Positions 25,442-34,169 of a DNA stretch of 64,000 nucleotides are shown here, piece by piece. Within the stretch, counting starts at the first letter, position 1, and every line of letters starts with the position of its first letter. The DNA is from Shewanella sp. SNU WT4 (GTDB lineage Bacteria > Pseudomonadota > Gammaproteobacteria > Enterobacterales > Shewanellaceae): positions 3,720,001-3,784,000 of the forward strand of contig NZ_CP041151.1 in assembly GCF_006494715.1 (NCBI RefSeq), given 5' to 3'. The position numbers and the translations under genes were made by a program. The notes below the pieces were generated by a model. That model worked only from the letters and a program-made list of their open reading frames with translations, had not been told where the DNA came from and made no database searches.

Positions 25442-26960
25442 TTAATTAGCGGCGCCATGGCGCAAAATATCGAAATGAGTGGTTTGCAGCACCAAATACT
25501 CACCCACCTGCGGATTCATATAAAAAGGCTGTTTCACCACTAAGCTTTCGCCTTTGCTGCCATCAGGCTTGCGGCTTGAAAAGCGATAACGCACTGTGTG
25601 ATATTGAGGCGCAACATCAGTTAACTCAGCCGCCTTAAAGTCTGCTGCCATGGATTGATACCAAGCATACGGCATGCGAAACACTAGCGGCATGCTGCCA
25701 TGAGCCGTAGTTAAATGATAACCCCCAAGATCTTGCACGCCCTCAGGACATAGACTGGCATCCCCTTTACATGGCGCGACCCAATCAGCGCCCTTGCTGC
25801 CAGGGCTAGTGCCACCAGTATCTTGAGTCGTACCAACAAGATCGCTCAGGGTAATAGTCTTAACTGGCTGCGATAATGCCGTTAAATCACCATCTTGTTC
25901 ATGGATAAAATATTCCATAGTTACGCTGATAGTTTCTTGGGTTTCAGCCTTATCAGCTTTAGCAATTGGGCTGACAAAATCAGTATTGAACTTAACTGAC
26001 ACGCTCTGGTTATTCTGACTTAAGGCAAAAAATGGATAATAACCATGGGATGGGTGCATGGTGACACCCGTTGGCGTAGCGCCTACTGGGTAGCTATCAA
26101 AAATAGCTTTTTGCTCAGCGCCGCCTAAACCAGCGCCATCATTGGCCATAGGGTTACTTCCCCAAGACACCCAAGTATGAAAACCTGCCACTAAGCCAAT
26201 CCCCACATCGCGCCCGGGAGCAAACATAAACGAATTACGATGACCTAGGCCTGCGATACCGTCCCACTCACCTTCATTCCAAATACGGGTCAAATCACCA
26301 TTACGCGGTAATTGTTTCATGACCTCATAATCAGCGGTTTTATTGACCTTGCCGCCCATTAAGTTGCCACTTTCACGGCCAAAACGCGCCACCTTATAAA
26401 GCTCAGTGCTAAGACCTGCTGCTTGTCCCATTTCTGCTGAGGGATAATGCCCGCCCCCCAAATCAGACCAAGAAGACGCCTGCGCCGATATTTGCTTATA
26501 GCCCGACATATAAACGCGCTGAGCACCGAATAAGGCGCGCATAAAGTTATAATAATCGAGGGCATTTTCAGCATAAGGCTGACTAAAGACCCCAATTTTA
26601 TGGCTAGTCTCCCAGCTTGGTACTTCACGAAACACGAAATCGGAACCATCAAAGTTACGGAAAATATCACTGTTATCGCTATGGCGAATGGCGAATGGCG
26701 TTATACCAAGTGATCAAATCTTCTTTTTTGGTACTGCCATTATCCTTGCCTTTGCTTGACTCCAGATTATAAGAATCTGAGGTTTCACGGGCAAAGCTTA
26801 GGCTGTCAGTCGCCACCTCTGGCAACTCAGTTAAGACAGTGTCTTTATTATAAAAAGCGCCGCCAGACGTATTGCTATCGTCATTACTAGCACTACTGCC
26901 ACCACAGCCATAAAGTACTGAGCTGCACATAATGGCAGTCACTAAATTTGATAATTTCAT
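25442..26960 (-). pseudogene. CAP/SCP-like lipoprotein gene, frameshifted by a 7-bp tandem repeat
   Basis: Two frames together make one protein. The first (from ATG 26960) gives a lipoprotein signal, MKLSNLVTAIMCSSVLYGCGG, then LITWYNAIRHSP and a stop. The second frame runs to 25442 with 397 or more residues. Between them is ATGGCGA repeated 2.9 times (26681-26700). Removing one 7-base unit joins them as ...YNAIRHSDNSDIFRNFDGSDFVFREVP, so the break is exactly one repeat unit. The main part has ALDYYNFMRALFGAQRV, HYPSAEM and GHRNSFMFAPGRDVGIG, consistent with a bacterial CAP/SCP domain, but that assignment is tentative. The gene may be phase-variable rather than dead. Confidence 0.75.
26681..26700. 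repeat. 7-bp tandem repeat ATGGCGA causing the frameshift
   Basis: Units at 26681-26687 and 26688-26694 are perfect and 26695-26700 is six bases of a third. Seven is not a multiple of three, so gain or loss of one unit switches the reading frame of the lipoprotein gene. Confidence 0.92.
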
Positions 26961-27262
26961 TCTATTCCTAAGGAAGTCACAACTAAAACAGGGAGGTTCT
27001 TGCGACAAGCATGTCAAAGCTCACCCATAAATGGGCGCCATAATAACTAACTTGCTAGAAAAATCAGAGAGTAAAAGCTAATTAACCACAGATGAAAAAG
27101 CCTTAAGCGTGGTGCATAGCAGGCAGAATGAAGGGTTTAGGCACTATGGGTAAGTGATAAAATGCTCGGAAATAAAAAGTTAGCTGCCGCGGCGCTTTAG
27201 CATTAATACGCGCCGCCTTGATTTAATACTTACAGAACAATGTTCATCGAATGATATCCCTC

Positions 27263-28210
27263 TCACTCCAGCAAACTTTCAAGCGCTTGCAGCAATAGCT
27301 TACGGTCATGTAAACCATCCGTTGTCGATTGCACTAATGGTCGGTAGTAATAGCGGCTGTGCTCGTGTTGGCAGAGCTTTGGTTGCCAAGGCTTTGGCTG
27401 GCAGAACTCTGGCTGGCTGGCCATTGCTTGTGTGCCATGGCACAAGATTTTATCAATAGGGCGGCCATTAAGCAGATGCTCAATAAAGTCGACCTTTTGG
27501 GCGGTGCTGAGCTTATCTACCTGTGTGTGTTCAGGTTGCAAATTATCAATAAACACTAAAGTTGCGGGACTTAACGCTATGGTGTTAGCCACTTCGGTTA
27601 ACAATAACGGCGGCACTAAGCTGGTAAAAAAACTGCCGGGCCCCAGCAAAATCAGCTCGGCTTGTTGCAAACGCGTCACCACTTCTGGCGTGGCGTTAGT
27701 TGGTGGGGTTAAGGCCAATTGCTTGGGTAACGATGTCATCTCATCCACGGCGACCTCACCAAAAGCGCGCCGCCCTTGGCTATCTATGGCGGTTAAATGG
27801 CAGGCTTGTTCGGCCATGGGGAGCAATTCCACGGTGACATCGAGCATTTTAGAAATAATCCGCACGGTTTCTAATGGCCGCACCGATAACTGATCTAAGG
27901 CGTACAGCATCAAGTTACCTAAGGAGTGGCCATGCAATTCGTTGGCTATGGTGAAGCGATATTCAAACAATATGGTGTTTATGGAGGGGTGCTCGCTGAG
28001 TTGCGATAGGCAGTTGCGTAAATCGCCCCACGCAATACAAGCATCGGCGGCGCGCAATTTACCGGTCGAGCCACCATTATCGGTAGTCGCCACTATGGCG
28101 CTTAAGCGTGATTGCAGCTCAGATAAAGCGCTGACTACGCGCCCGAGCCCATGGCCGCCGCCTATGGCCACTACCCGCGTCATAGCATCTAACTTACCCA
28201 TCCTTGCCAT
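27263..28210 (-). CDS. yvcK: YvcK/CofD-like protein (gluconeogenesis factor family)
   Basis: A 315-residue cytoplasmic protein of the UPF0052/CofD fold. Seen: RVVAIGGGHGLGRVVSAL, IVATTDNGGSTGKLR, PWGDLRNCL-type segment AWGDLRNCLSQL, NELHGHSLGNL and LILLGPGSFFTSLVPPLL (in part). YvcK proteins bind UDP-GlcNAc and affect cell-wall metabolism or growth on gluconeogenic carbon; YbhK is the enteric relative. The C-terminal quarter has an unusual repeat-like CQPKPWQPKLCQHEH stretch. Start 28210 is chosen for GGAGG just upstream; the ATG at 28231 precedes the ribosome site. Divergent from the syp-like locus. Confidence 0.85.
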   Translation of the reverse strand: MARMGKLDAMTRVVAIGGGHGLGRVVSALSELQSRLSAIVATTDNGGSTGKLRAADACIAWGDLRNCLSQLSEHPSINTILFEYRFTIANELHGHSLGNLMLYALDQLSVRPLETVRIISKMLDVTVELLPMAEQACHLTAIDSQGRRAFGEVAVDEMTSLPKQLALTPPTNATPEVVTRLQQAELILLGPGSFFTSLVPPLLLTEVANTIALSPATLVFIDNLQPEHTQVDKLSTAQKVDFIEHLLNGRPIDKILCHGTQAMASQPEFCQPKPWQPKLCQHEHSRYYYRPLVQSTTDGLHDRKLLLQALESLLE

Positions 28211-28339
28211 AATTCCTCCTTTTCTTTCCAACTAAGCATAGATGCCAAGCCGCTTTAGTGCAGGTTACGACGCAGATCAATGCCTTGTACCCACCTTCAT
28301 CATCCTTGCCATTACGCTCGATGATTTATCTAGGCTGCA

Positions 28340-28352
28340 ATGCAAAATGCAA
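28340..28352 (+). promoter_or_regulatory. candidate SypG-type enhancer, sypA promoter
   Basis: ATGCAAAATGCAA, 75 bases before the -24 GG of the sigma-54 promoter. The same 13-base pattern [AT]TGCAAANTGCAA recurs before sypN and sypP. Confidence 0.55.
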
Positions 28353-28424
28353 TTGCCAGTCAGTTTGCGCTTCAACTTAGTCACTCAAAAAAGCCATGAC
28401 ATTGAAAAACAATGATTTTATTTG

Positions 28425-28440
28425 TTGGCACGATAATCGC
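28425..28440 (+). promoter_or_regulatory. sigma-54 promoter of the sypA operon
   Basis: TTGGCACGATAATCGC: the -24 GG (28427-28428) and -12 GC (28439-28440) are separated by exactly 10 bases, with a consensus TTGGCACG. The start codon of the STAS gene is about 70 bases downstream. Confidence 0.8.
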
Positions 28441-28511
28441 TTATCTATAAGCAAGAAAGCAGAACCCAGCAAAACCGACAACGATGGCACTACTGATAGC
28501 GAGGCACGCAT

Positions 28512-28853
28512 ATGAACATTACACTCGACAACCAAGCAGACCAAGGTTTCAAGGTAGCAATCAGCGGCGATATGGATGCCATCGGCTGCAAAGAAATCAA
28601 AGAAGTGGTCGATCGCATAATTACTATGAATTTCAATGGTGAAATCACCATGGATCTGGAGCAAGTAAATTTCATGGATTCCTCCGGTATTGGCGCAATA
28701 GTCTATCTTTATAAAAGGTTAAAGGAAGTTGATCGGGTAATTAGTCTGCATAACGTCTCAGGCCAGCCTTTAGAGTTAATGCAATTACTTAGAATCGATA
28801 GCGCGATAGCCATACATAGCAAACATGCTAATGCTTACAGGGATTGTTTATGA
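28512..28853 (+). CDS. sypA: STAS-domain anti-sigma-factor-antagonist-like protein (SypA)
   Basis: A 113-residue single STAS domain. The phosphorylation-site motif FMDSSGIGAIV has serines at 57 and 58, matching the site of V. fischeri SypA (Ser56), whose phosphorylation state controls biofilm formation. First gene of the locus, directly after a sigma-54 promoter, as in V. fischeri. The partner kinase/phosphatase is the SypE equivalent four genes downstream. It overlaps the next start in ATGA. Confidence 0.85.
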   Translation: MNITLDNQADQGFKVAISGDMDAIGCKEIKEVVDRIITMNFNGEITMDLEQVNFMDSSGIGAIVYLYKRLKEVDRVISLHNVSGQPLELMQLLRIDSAIAIHSKHANAYRDCL

Positions 28854-29812
28854 AAATTTGGTTCTGTGGATGTCTATTGATATTCCTTTATGGATGCACC
28901 GCCTGGCCAGAGCACGGCCAAGGCGGAATGGCAGAGCTGTACAGCGCCGAACTTTATCCAGTCAATAACCAGCAAGATTTAGGCCCAGAGCAAGGATTAC
29001 GCTTTGAATGGGAGTTAAGCGGTCGCAAGCTTGACGTGCTCGTGCTGCAAGGCGCTGAGTTATGCTTCCCTGCCACCATAGTTCAAGCTGAGCTCAATCA
29101 AAAACGCATAGTGCGGCAACTGCAAGGTGGCCTGTTATACGATGCTGCCACCGACATCATAGCCCAGCGTCAATTACTCGCGCGCCTTGAACAAAGATTA
29201 GACATTGCCACCACAGAAGGTAAATGTATTCTGCCCGACACGGGCGAATTGGCTGAGCTTGATGCCATTGATAACACTAACTTGGCAGCGAATAATGTTG
29301 CTAATGAACTCAGCAATTTACTTAATCACGACAATCAATTTGCGGTTAACTCCTATCAATTAAACCCCAAGTTTATTGGCAATTTAGCTAAAGCCGCGGC
29401 GCAGCTTACTGAACTGCCGCAGTATTCACTCCTCATTACCGGTCATGCCGATGACCAAGGCAGCTTGGAATATAACTTCCAATTAGCCAATGCGCGCGCT
29501 GAGCAAGTAAAACGCTACTTAATGATTTTTGGCCTGAATGGCGAGCAGATATCCCTAGATTCTGTGGGCGAAGATGAGCCCCTGCTAAAAGGCACCCAAG
29601 AAGAAGTGCGCCTCACCAATAGACGCGTCACTATCGCTGTGATTGATAGCGAGCTCACGCCAGCACAAGCAACCAGTGCCAAGAAGCCCGCAAAAAATAC
29701 AAGAGCAAATTCCAAGTCTAATTCAACGTCAAATTCATCGTCTGGCTCAACCCAAAGCTATCCAGCGACCCCTTTACCACCTGCCGCTACGCTTAAGGAG
29801 GATAGACAATGA
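28850..29812 (+). CDS. sypB: OmpA-family outer-membrane lipoprotein (SypB)
   Basis: A 320-residue protein. Start 28850 (MKIWFCGCLLIFLYGC) is preferred because it overlaps the sypA stop in ATGA and gives a clean lipoprotein signal with lipobox LYGC. Residues about 180-275 form an OmpA C-terminal peptidoglycan-binding domain (YSLLITGHADDQGSLEYNFQLANARAEQVKRYL in parts TGHADDQGS and NFQLANARAEQVKRYL). A Ser/Thr/Asn-rich low-complexity tail follows. It occupies the sypB position and probably anchors export machinery to peptidoglycan. It overlaps sypC by ATGA. Confidence 0.82.
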   Translation: MKIWFCGCLLIFLYGCTAWPEHGQGGMAELYSAELYPVNNQQDLGPEQGLRFEWELSGRKLDVLVLQGAELCFPATIVQAELNQKRIVRQLQGGLLYDAATDIIAQRQLLARLEQRLDIATTEGKCILPDTGELAELDAIDNTNLAANNVANELSNLLNHDNQFAVNSYQLNPKFIGNLAKAAAQLTELPQYSLLITGHADDQGSLEYNFQLANARAEQVKRYLMIFGLNGEQISLDSVGEDEPLLKGTQEEVRLTNRRVTIAVIDSELTPAQATSAKKPAKNTRANSKSNSTSNSSSGSTQSYPATPLPPAATLKEDRQ

Positions 29813-31920
29813 ACCTTTGCCGCAATCTTTCTCTTAGCTTAGCTATCATGATGTTAACGCTCATTATGTTAGCCTCAAGCGCGCACGCCAATGAGTACCA
29901 AACCCAAGTCGGGGATGAGATTAAAATCTTACTGCCAGGGGAAGCTGAGCTTAATCAAAACTATCAAATAGATCGCCAAGGCCGAATTATTTTGCCGGAA
30001 GTAGGCGCAGTGCAAGTGGTCAATCAAACCGAGCAGCAGTTAGCCGAAACCGTAAGACTCGCGCTCAGCGCCATTTTTCGTGATTTAACCAACCTGCAAG
30101 TCTTCATCAATAAGCGGCAATTACTGATAAGCATTCAAGGCTATGTCAATCAGCCGGGGGAATTTACCCTGCCGGCCAATTCCACGGTGCAAACGGCGCT
30201 TCATGCCGCCAGTGGTTTAAGAGCGGGCGCGCAGCTAGATAAATTGCAATTACAGCGCAATGGCGAAACCAATATTTTCAATTACAAGGCGTTTCTTGAT
30301 AGCGGCGATATGAGTTTATTGCCTGAGCTTAAACCCTTAGATGTGTTGTTTATCCCAGCATCGCCGATTATGGGCAATGTCGAGCAAACCTTTAATCCTC
30401 TCAATCTTGCCGATGGCGGCGATGCCGCCGATGATGTTGGCGCCGTCAAAGTCTTTGGCGAAGTGAACCGCCCCGGCAGTTTTTCCTATAAAGAAGGCGT
30501 GACCTTAGTGGATTTATTAATGCGCGCGGGCGGCGTAACCCGCTACGCAGGCGTTGAGCAAATCCGCGTTATCGCCGATAACGAACCCACTATTTTTAAC
30601 CTTAAGGGCTATTTAGACAGTGGCAATGAAAAGCTGCTGCCCAACATACATGCCGGCACCACCATCTTTGTGCCGATTCAAGTGGAAGAAGTGAAATCGG
30701 GCGCCAATACCGTCTATATCATGGGGGAGGTCGATAAACCCGGCGCCTTTGAAAATAAAGCGGGCACCACTTTTATGGATATTTTGGCCAATGCCGGCGG
30801 TCCGACCCGTTTTGCTGAATCGCGCCAAATTCGGGTTATTAAGGCCGATGGCACCATTAAAAGCTTTGATTTAGCCGGTTACACTGAAGGCACAGTTGTG
30901 CAAGAAATGCCGACAATCGCCGCGGGAGACGCTATCTTTGTGCCCGAAAAAACCGATATGAATGAAAAGTCGTGGCTAAAAATTGCGCCCAATCGCGCCG
31001 TACGAGTGTTTGGTGAAGTGGTAGCGCCGGGGCGTATCGAATGGTCGGCGGAAATGAACTTGCTGGAATTGTTAGCTCATGTGGGCGGCCCCAATCCCAA
31101 GGCTGATACTGCCAATATTGAAATTTTAACGCCCGATGATAATGGCAATATCACTCGCACCCAATTCAACTTAGATACCTTTATGAAAGAAGGGCAGCCT
31201 GATTCCGCCCTGCCCTTTATTAAAGCGGGCTCCACCATTCGGGTATCAAACCTGCCTGATGACCCGAGCGACAATAAATCGCAGTGGGTGCGCCAAAGCA
31301 GTGATAGTTCGATTTACGTCTTTGGCCAAGTGGGCGCTCCTGGGCGCTATCGCTTTACCGAAGAACTGCATTTTCTTGATATTCTCGCCGCCGCCGATGG
31401 GCCAACGGGTAGCGCTGACTTACACAATATCCGCATCACCCACAGAAGCGATGGCCATGCCAGAGTCAGCCAATTAAACCTTAATCGCTATTTTGATACT
31501 GGCGATGAAAGCTTGCTGCCCATAGTCAAACCCGGCGACACTATATTTGTGCCAGAAAAAGACAAGCAATGGCTTGATGAACCGAGCGCCCGAACGGTTA
31601 AGGTCTTAGGCGCAGTGAATCGCCCCGGCCGTTATCGCTTTGACGATACTATGACGCTGCTGGATGTGCTTGCCGAAGCGGGCGGCACTAACTCCAACGC
31701 CTATATAGAAAAAATTACTGTGGTCAATATGAGCTGCTGCGCCGATCAAGCCACCAGCTTTAACTTACTTAAGTTTGCCAAAACCGGTAACTATCGCATG
31801 CTGCCAGTGCTGCGGGCGGGCGATACTGTGTTTGTCCCTGAAAAGAGTGAAACCTTCTTTGAGTACTTCCAAGACTCGTTGCAAGTGATCCTTGGCATTG
31901 CCGTATTAGGGGCGCTGTAA
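29809..31920 (+). CDS. sypC: Wza-like polysaccharide export protein with six SLBB repeats (SypC)
   Basis: A 703-residue secreted protein with signal peptide (to ASSAHA). An N-terminal poly-export domain (about 30-105, YQTQVGDEIKILLPGEAELN) is followed by SLBB-type repeats, each starting with a G-x-V-x-x-P-G unit: GYVNQPGEF, GEVNRPGSF, GEVDKPGAF, GEVVAPGRI, GQVGAPGRY, GAVNRPGRY. Six repeats is more than the two or three of classical Wza. A hydrophobic C-terminal segment (LQVILGIAVLGAL) could be the outer-membrane helix. It should form the export channel for the polysaccharide. Confidence 0.88.
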   Translation: MNLCRNLSLSLAIMMLTLIMLASSAHANEYQTQVGDEIKILLPGEAELNQNYQIDRQGRIILPEVGAVQVVNQTEQQLAETVRLALSAIFRDLTNLQVFINKRQLLISIQGYVNQPGEFTLPANSTVQTALHAASGLRAGAQLDKLQLQRNGETNIFNYKAFLDSGDMSLLPELKPLDVLFIPASPIMGNVEQTFNPLNLADGGDAADDVGAVKVFGEVNRPGSFSYKEGVTLVDLLMRAGGVTRYAGVEQIRVIADNEPTIFNLKGYLDSGNEKLLPNIHAGTTIFVPIQVEEVKSGANTVYIMGEVDKPGAFENKAGTTFMDILANAGGPTRFAESRQIRVIKADGTIKSFDLAGYTEGTVVQEMPTIAAGDAIFVPEKTDMNEKSWLKIAPNRAVRVFGEVVAPGRIEWSAEMNLLELLAHVGGPNPKADTANIEILTPDDNGNITRTQFNLDTFMKEGQPDSALPFIKAGSTIRVSNLPDDPSDNKSQWVRQSSDSSIYVFGQVGAPGRYRFTEELHFLDILAAADGPTGSADLHNIRITHRSDGHARVSQLNLNRYFDTGDESLLPIVKPGDTIFVPEKDKQWLDEPSARTVKVLGAVNRPGRYRFDDTMTLLDVLAEAGGTNSNAYIEKITVVNMSCCADQATSFNLLKFAKTGNYRMLPVLRAGDTVFVPEKSETFFEYFQDSLQVILGIAVLGAL

Positions 31921-32615
31921 TGTTATTGCCGCCGACCAACAATGAAGTCGAGCATATCTACAGCCATCTGCATCGCCTTGAAGCGCGCTCAGTGGCGGTA
32001 ACTTCGGCCAACCCTGGCGAAGGTTGCACTTCTGTGGTCATAGCGCTAGCTCAGCGGCATTTGTTATCGGGTCACTCTACCTTAGTGGTGGATTTTAATT
32101 TGTTTCGCCCGACCTTAGTGGATTTAGAGCTGCAACCAAAACATGATTACCGTACCCCAGTGTTGGTCAGCCTTCGCAACGAAACATTAGCATTTCAAGG
32201 AATTACTGCGCCGCAATGCAAGGAGGCCGTCATGTCCCTGCGCCAAAGCGAATTTTTAGGTGAGTTAATCAAGCAGTGGCAGCAAGACTACAGTTTAATC
32301 ATTTTTGATACCTCGCCCCTGCTGAGAAATAACGCCAATAATATCTCGGCCGATGTAGTGGCTGCGGCTTGCGATCAAACCTTGCTGGTGATGATGGCAG
32401 GTATCACTACTAAAGCTATGTTGACTGAGTCCTGCAATGCCCTTAAACAAGCCGAGGCCACCTTAGGTGGCTGCATCATCAATGACTGGCATAATCCAAG
32501 CTTAAGAACCGAAATGCTACGCGAAGCCGACCGCCTTAAAAACATATCCCCCACTTGGCAGCAACGCATAAAAAAGTGGTTGTTTAATAACAAATTTATT
32601 TCCATGGGAGTCTAA
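31920..32615 (+). CDS. sypD: CpsD/Wzc-like P-loop protein with altered Walker A (SypD)
   Basis: A 231-residue protein of the bacterial tyrosine-kinase (CpsD/Wzc C-domain) fold: SVAVTSANPGEGCTSVV (about residues 24-40), TLVVDFNLFRPTL as Walker A' and LIIFDTSPLLRN as Walker B. The invariant P-loop lysine is replaced: the DNA reads GGT TGC ACT TCT (G-C-T-S) where GKS/T is expected. There is no Tyr-rich tail. It therefore may be a non-catalytic partner of the chain-length protein. It starts in a TAATG overlap with sypC, in the sypD position. Confidence 0.8.
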   Translation: MLLPPTNNEVEHIYSHLHRLEARSVAVTSANPGEGCTSVVIALAQRHLLSGHSTLVVDFNLFRPTLVDLELQPKHDYRTPVLVSLRNETLAFQGITAPQCKEAVMSLRQSEFLGELIKQWQQDYSLIIFDTSPLLRNNANNISADVVAAACDQTLLVMMAGITTKAMLTESCNALKQAEATLGGCIINDWHNPSLRTEMLREADRLKNISPTWQQRIKKWLFNNKFISMGV

Positions 32616-32618
32616 CTC

Positions 32619-34169
32619 ATGGATAAATGCCTGATTAATGATACTCGCCCCGCCAGCCTAGAAGCCGTGCGCGATATGCGCCAATTACTGCAACGGGTAT
32701 TAACTCAGCAGTTGCAACATCCACAGCAATTGCAGCGCATGTTATTGTGCTTTTCGGAGCTCGCCACCAATATAGTGCGCCACAGCGCGCCCCCTGCCCG
32801 CGCCATCGGAGTGCAGTTATGGCTTAGCAATCATCAATGGCAAATTCATATCACAGATGATGGCGGCAGTTGGCAAGCCTGCGACATAGTGCCGCTTGAT
32901 GAGCACGAGGTGAGCGCTACTGGCGGGCGCGGCCTGTCGTTAATTACTCATTATTGCGATAACTATCAATACATTGCTGGAAAACTAAATCTATCTAAAT
33001 TGCAGTGGCCACGAGTCTTTAGCCAAAACAAACCCCATGTATTGATAGTCGAAGATGACAGCAGTCAGCAGCGATTGCTGCGCGCCTATTTAAAAGATGA
33101 ATATCAGGTCGACTGCGTGTCTGATGGCGAGCAAGCTCTAGCCCTGCTAGATAGGCTGCCCATAGATTTGATTCTCTCTGATGTAAACATGCCAAAAATG
33201 AATGGCTTAACTTTACGGGAGCGGCTTAATCAAGCGGGCAATCGCCGCCTCATTCCATTTATTTTTATTACCCAAGACACTAAGCGCACTAGCATGAATT
33301 ACAGCTTAGGTTTTGATGACTTACTGACTAAACCTGTGACTAAAAGTCAGCTTCTGCAAACTATCACCCGGGTATTAAGCCGATCGGCGCAAGTGTATAC
33401 CAGCGTCAATGAGCATATTAATCAGCAAATTAGCCGTTCGTTACTGCCTAATCTGCCAAGTCACTTTCAAGACTGGTCGCTTGGGTATGCTAGTCGCTCG
33501 GCGGGCAGTGGCGGTGGTGATTTTGTGTTATGTCAGCGCCATGACTGCGTTAAAGATGAAGCCAAGGATGAAGCCCTAAGCGTGCTGCTGGTCGATATTA
33601 TGGAGCATAACATCGAAGCTAAGTTTTTCTCCTACGCCTATGCCGGCTATATGCGCGGCTTATTGAGCCATAAGCAGCAAGCATCCCCTAGCGCCTTACT
33701 AGCGGCAATTTCTAACGCGGCTTATCAAGACAGCATGTTAAGCCAGACTTTAATGACCTGCTGCGCTTGCACTCTGTTTGCTAACCACACCTTACTTTTT
33801 AGTTGCGCCGGTCACCCGCCGCCATTATTGATTACTGAGTCTGAACTTATCCCTATCCCCAGCCAAGGCACGCTGCCTGGGCTAATTGCCGACATTCATT
33901 TTTCTGAGCATAAGTTGCAATTGCACCAAGGCCAGCGCGTGGCCTTATATACAGATGGCTTGTTTGAGTCTGGCGGCAGTATAGAGCGGCGCCAAAGCTT
34001 AGAAACCATTATCAAGAAACGCTTAGTTGATACCTTGTCTATGGATATTCAAGCGGCAGCCGAAAGTTGCATGCAAACCTTTGATCGCCATGGCGGCGTG
34101 CCAGCGCGCGACGATGCTCTATTGCTACTCATAGAGCCAAACAGCGGAGTGACCAAAAATGTCAATTAA
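32619..34169 (+). CDS. sypE: SypE-like kinase/phosphatase: RsbW-type HATPase, receiver, PP2C
   Basis: A 516-residue cytoplasmic protein with three domains: an RsbW-type serine-kinase HATPase (about 1-130; LCFSELATNIVRHS, DDGGSW, GGRGLSLI), a receiver (about 138-255, acceptor Asp188 in LILSDVNMPKMNG) and a SpoIIE-type PP2C phosphatase (about 290-505; GGGDFVLC, LLVDIMEHN, ALYTDGLFES, RDDALLLLIE). This is exactly the domain order of V. fischeri SypE, which phosphorylates and dephosphorylates SypA. The same role is inferred here. Confidence 0.9.
   Translation: MDKCLINDTRPASLEAVRDMRQLLQRVLTQQLQHPQQLQRMLLCFSELATNIVRHSAPPARAIGVQLWLSNHQWQIHITDDGGSWQACDIVPLDEHEVSATGGRGLSLITHYCDNYQYIAGKLNLSKLQWPRVFSQNKPHVLIVEDDSSQQRLLRAYLKDEYQVDCVSDGEQALALLDRLPIDLILSDVNMPKMNGLTLRERLNQAGNRRLIPFIFITQDTKRTSMNYSLGFDDLLTKPVTKSQLLQTITRVLSRSAQVYTSVNEHINQQISRSLLPNLPSHFQDWSLGYASRSAGSGGGDFVLCQRHDCVKDEAKDEALSVLLVDIMEHNIEAKFFSYAYAGYMRGLLSHKQQASPSALLAAISNAAYQDSMLSQTLMTCCACTLFANHTLLFSCAGHPPPLLITESELIPIPSQGTLPGLIADIHFSEHKLQLHQGQRVALYTDGLFESGGSIERRQSLETIIKKRLVDTLSMDIQAAAESCMQTFDRHGGVPARDDALLLLIEPNSGVTKNVN

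Noticed and set aside
27359..27893. Plus-strand ORFs with LAELWLPRLWLAELWLAG-type repeats
   Set aside because: They are the reverse of the CQPKPWQPKLCQ stretch in YvcK, so an artefact of a short internal repeat.
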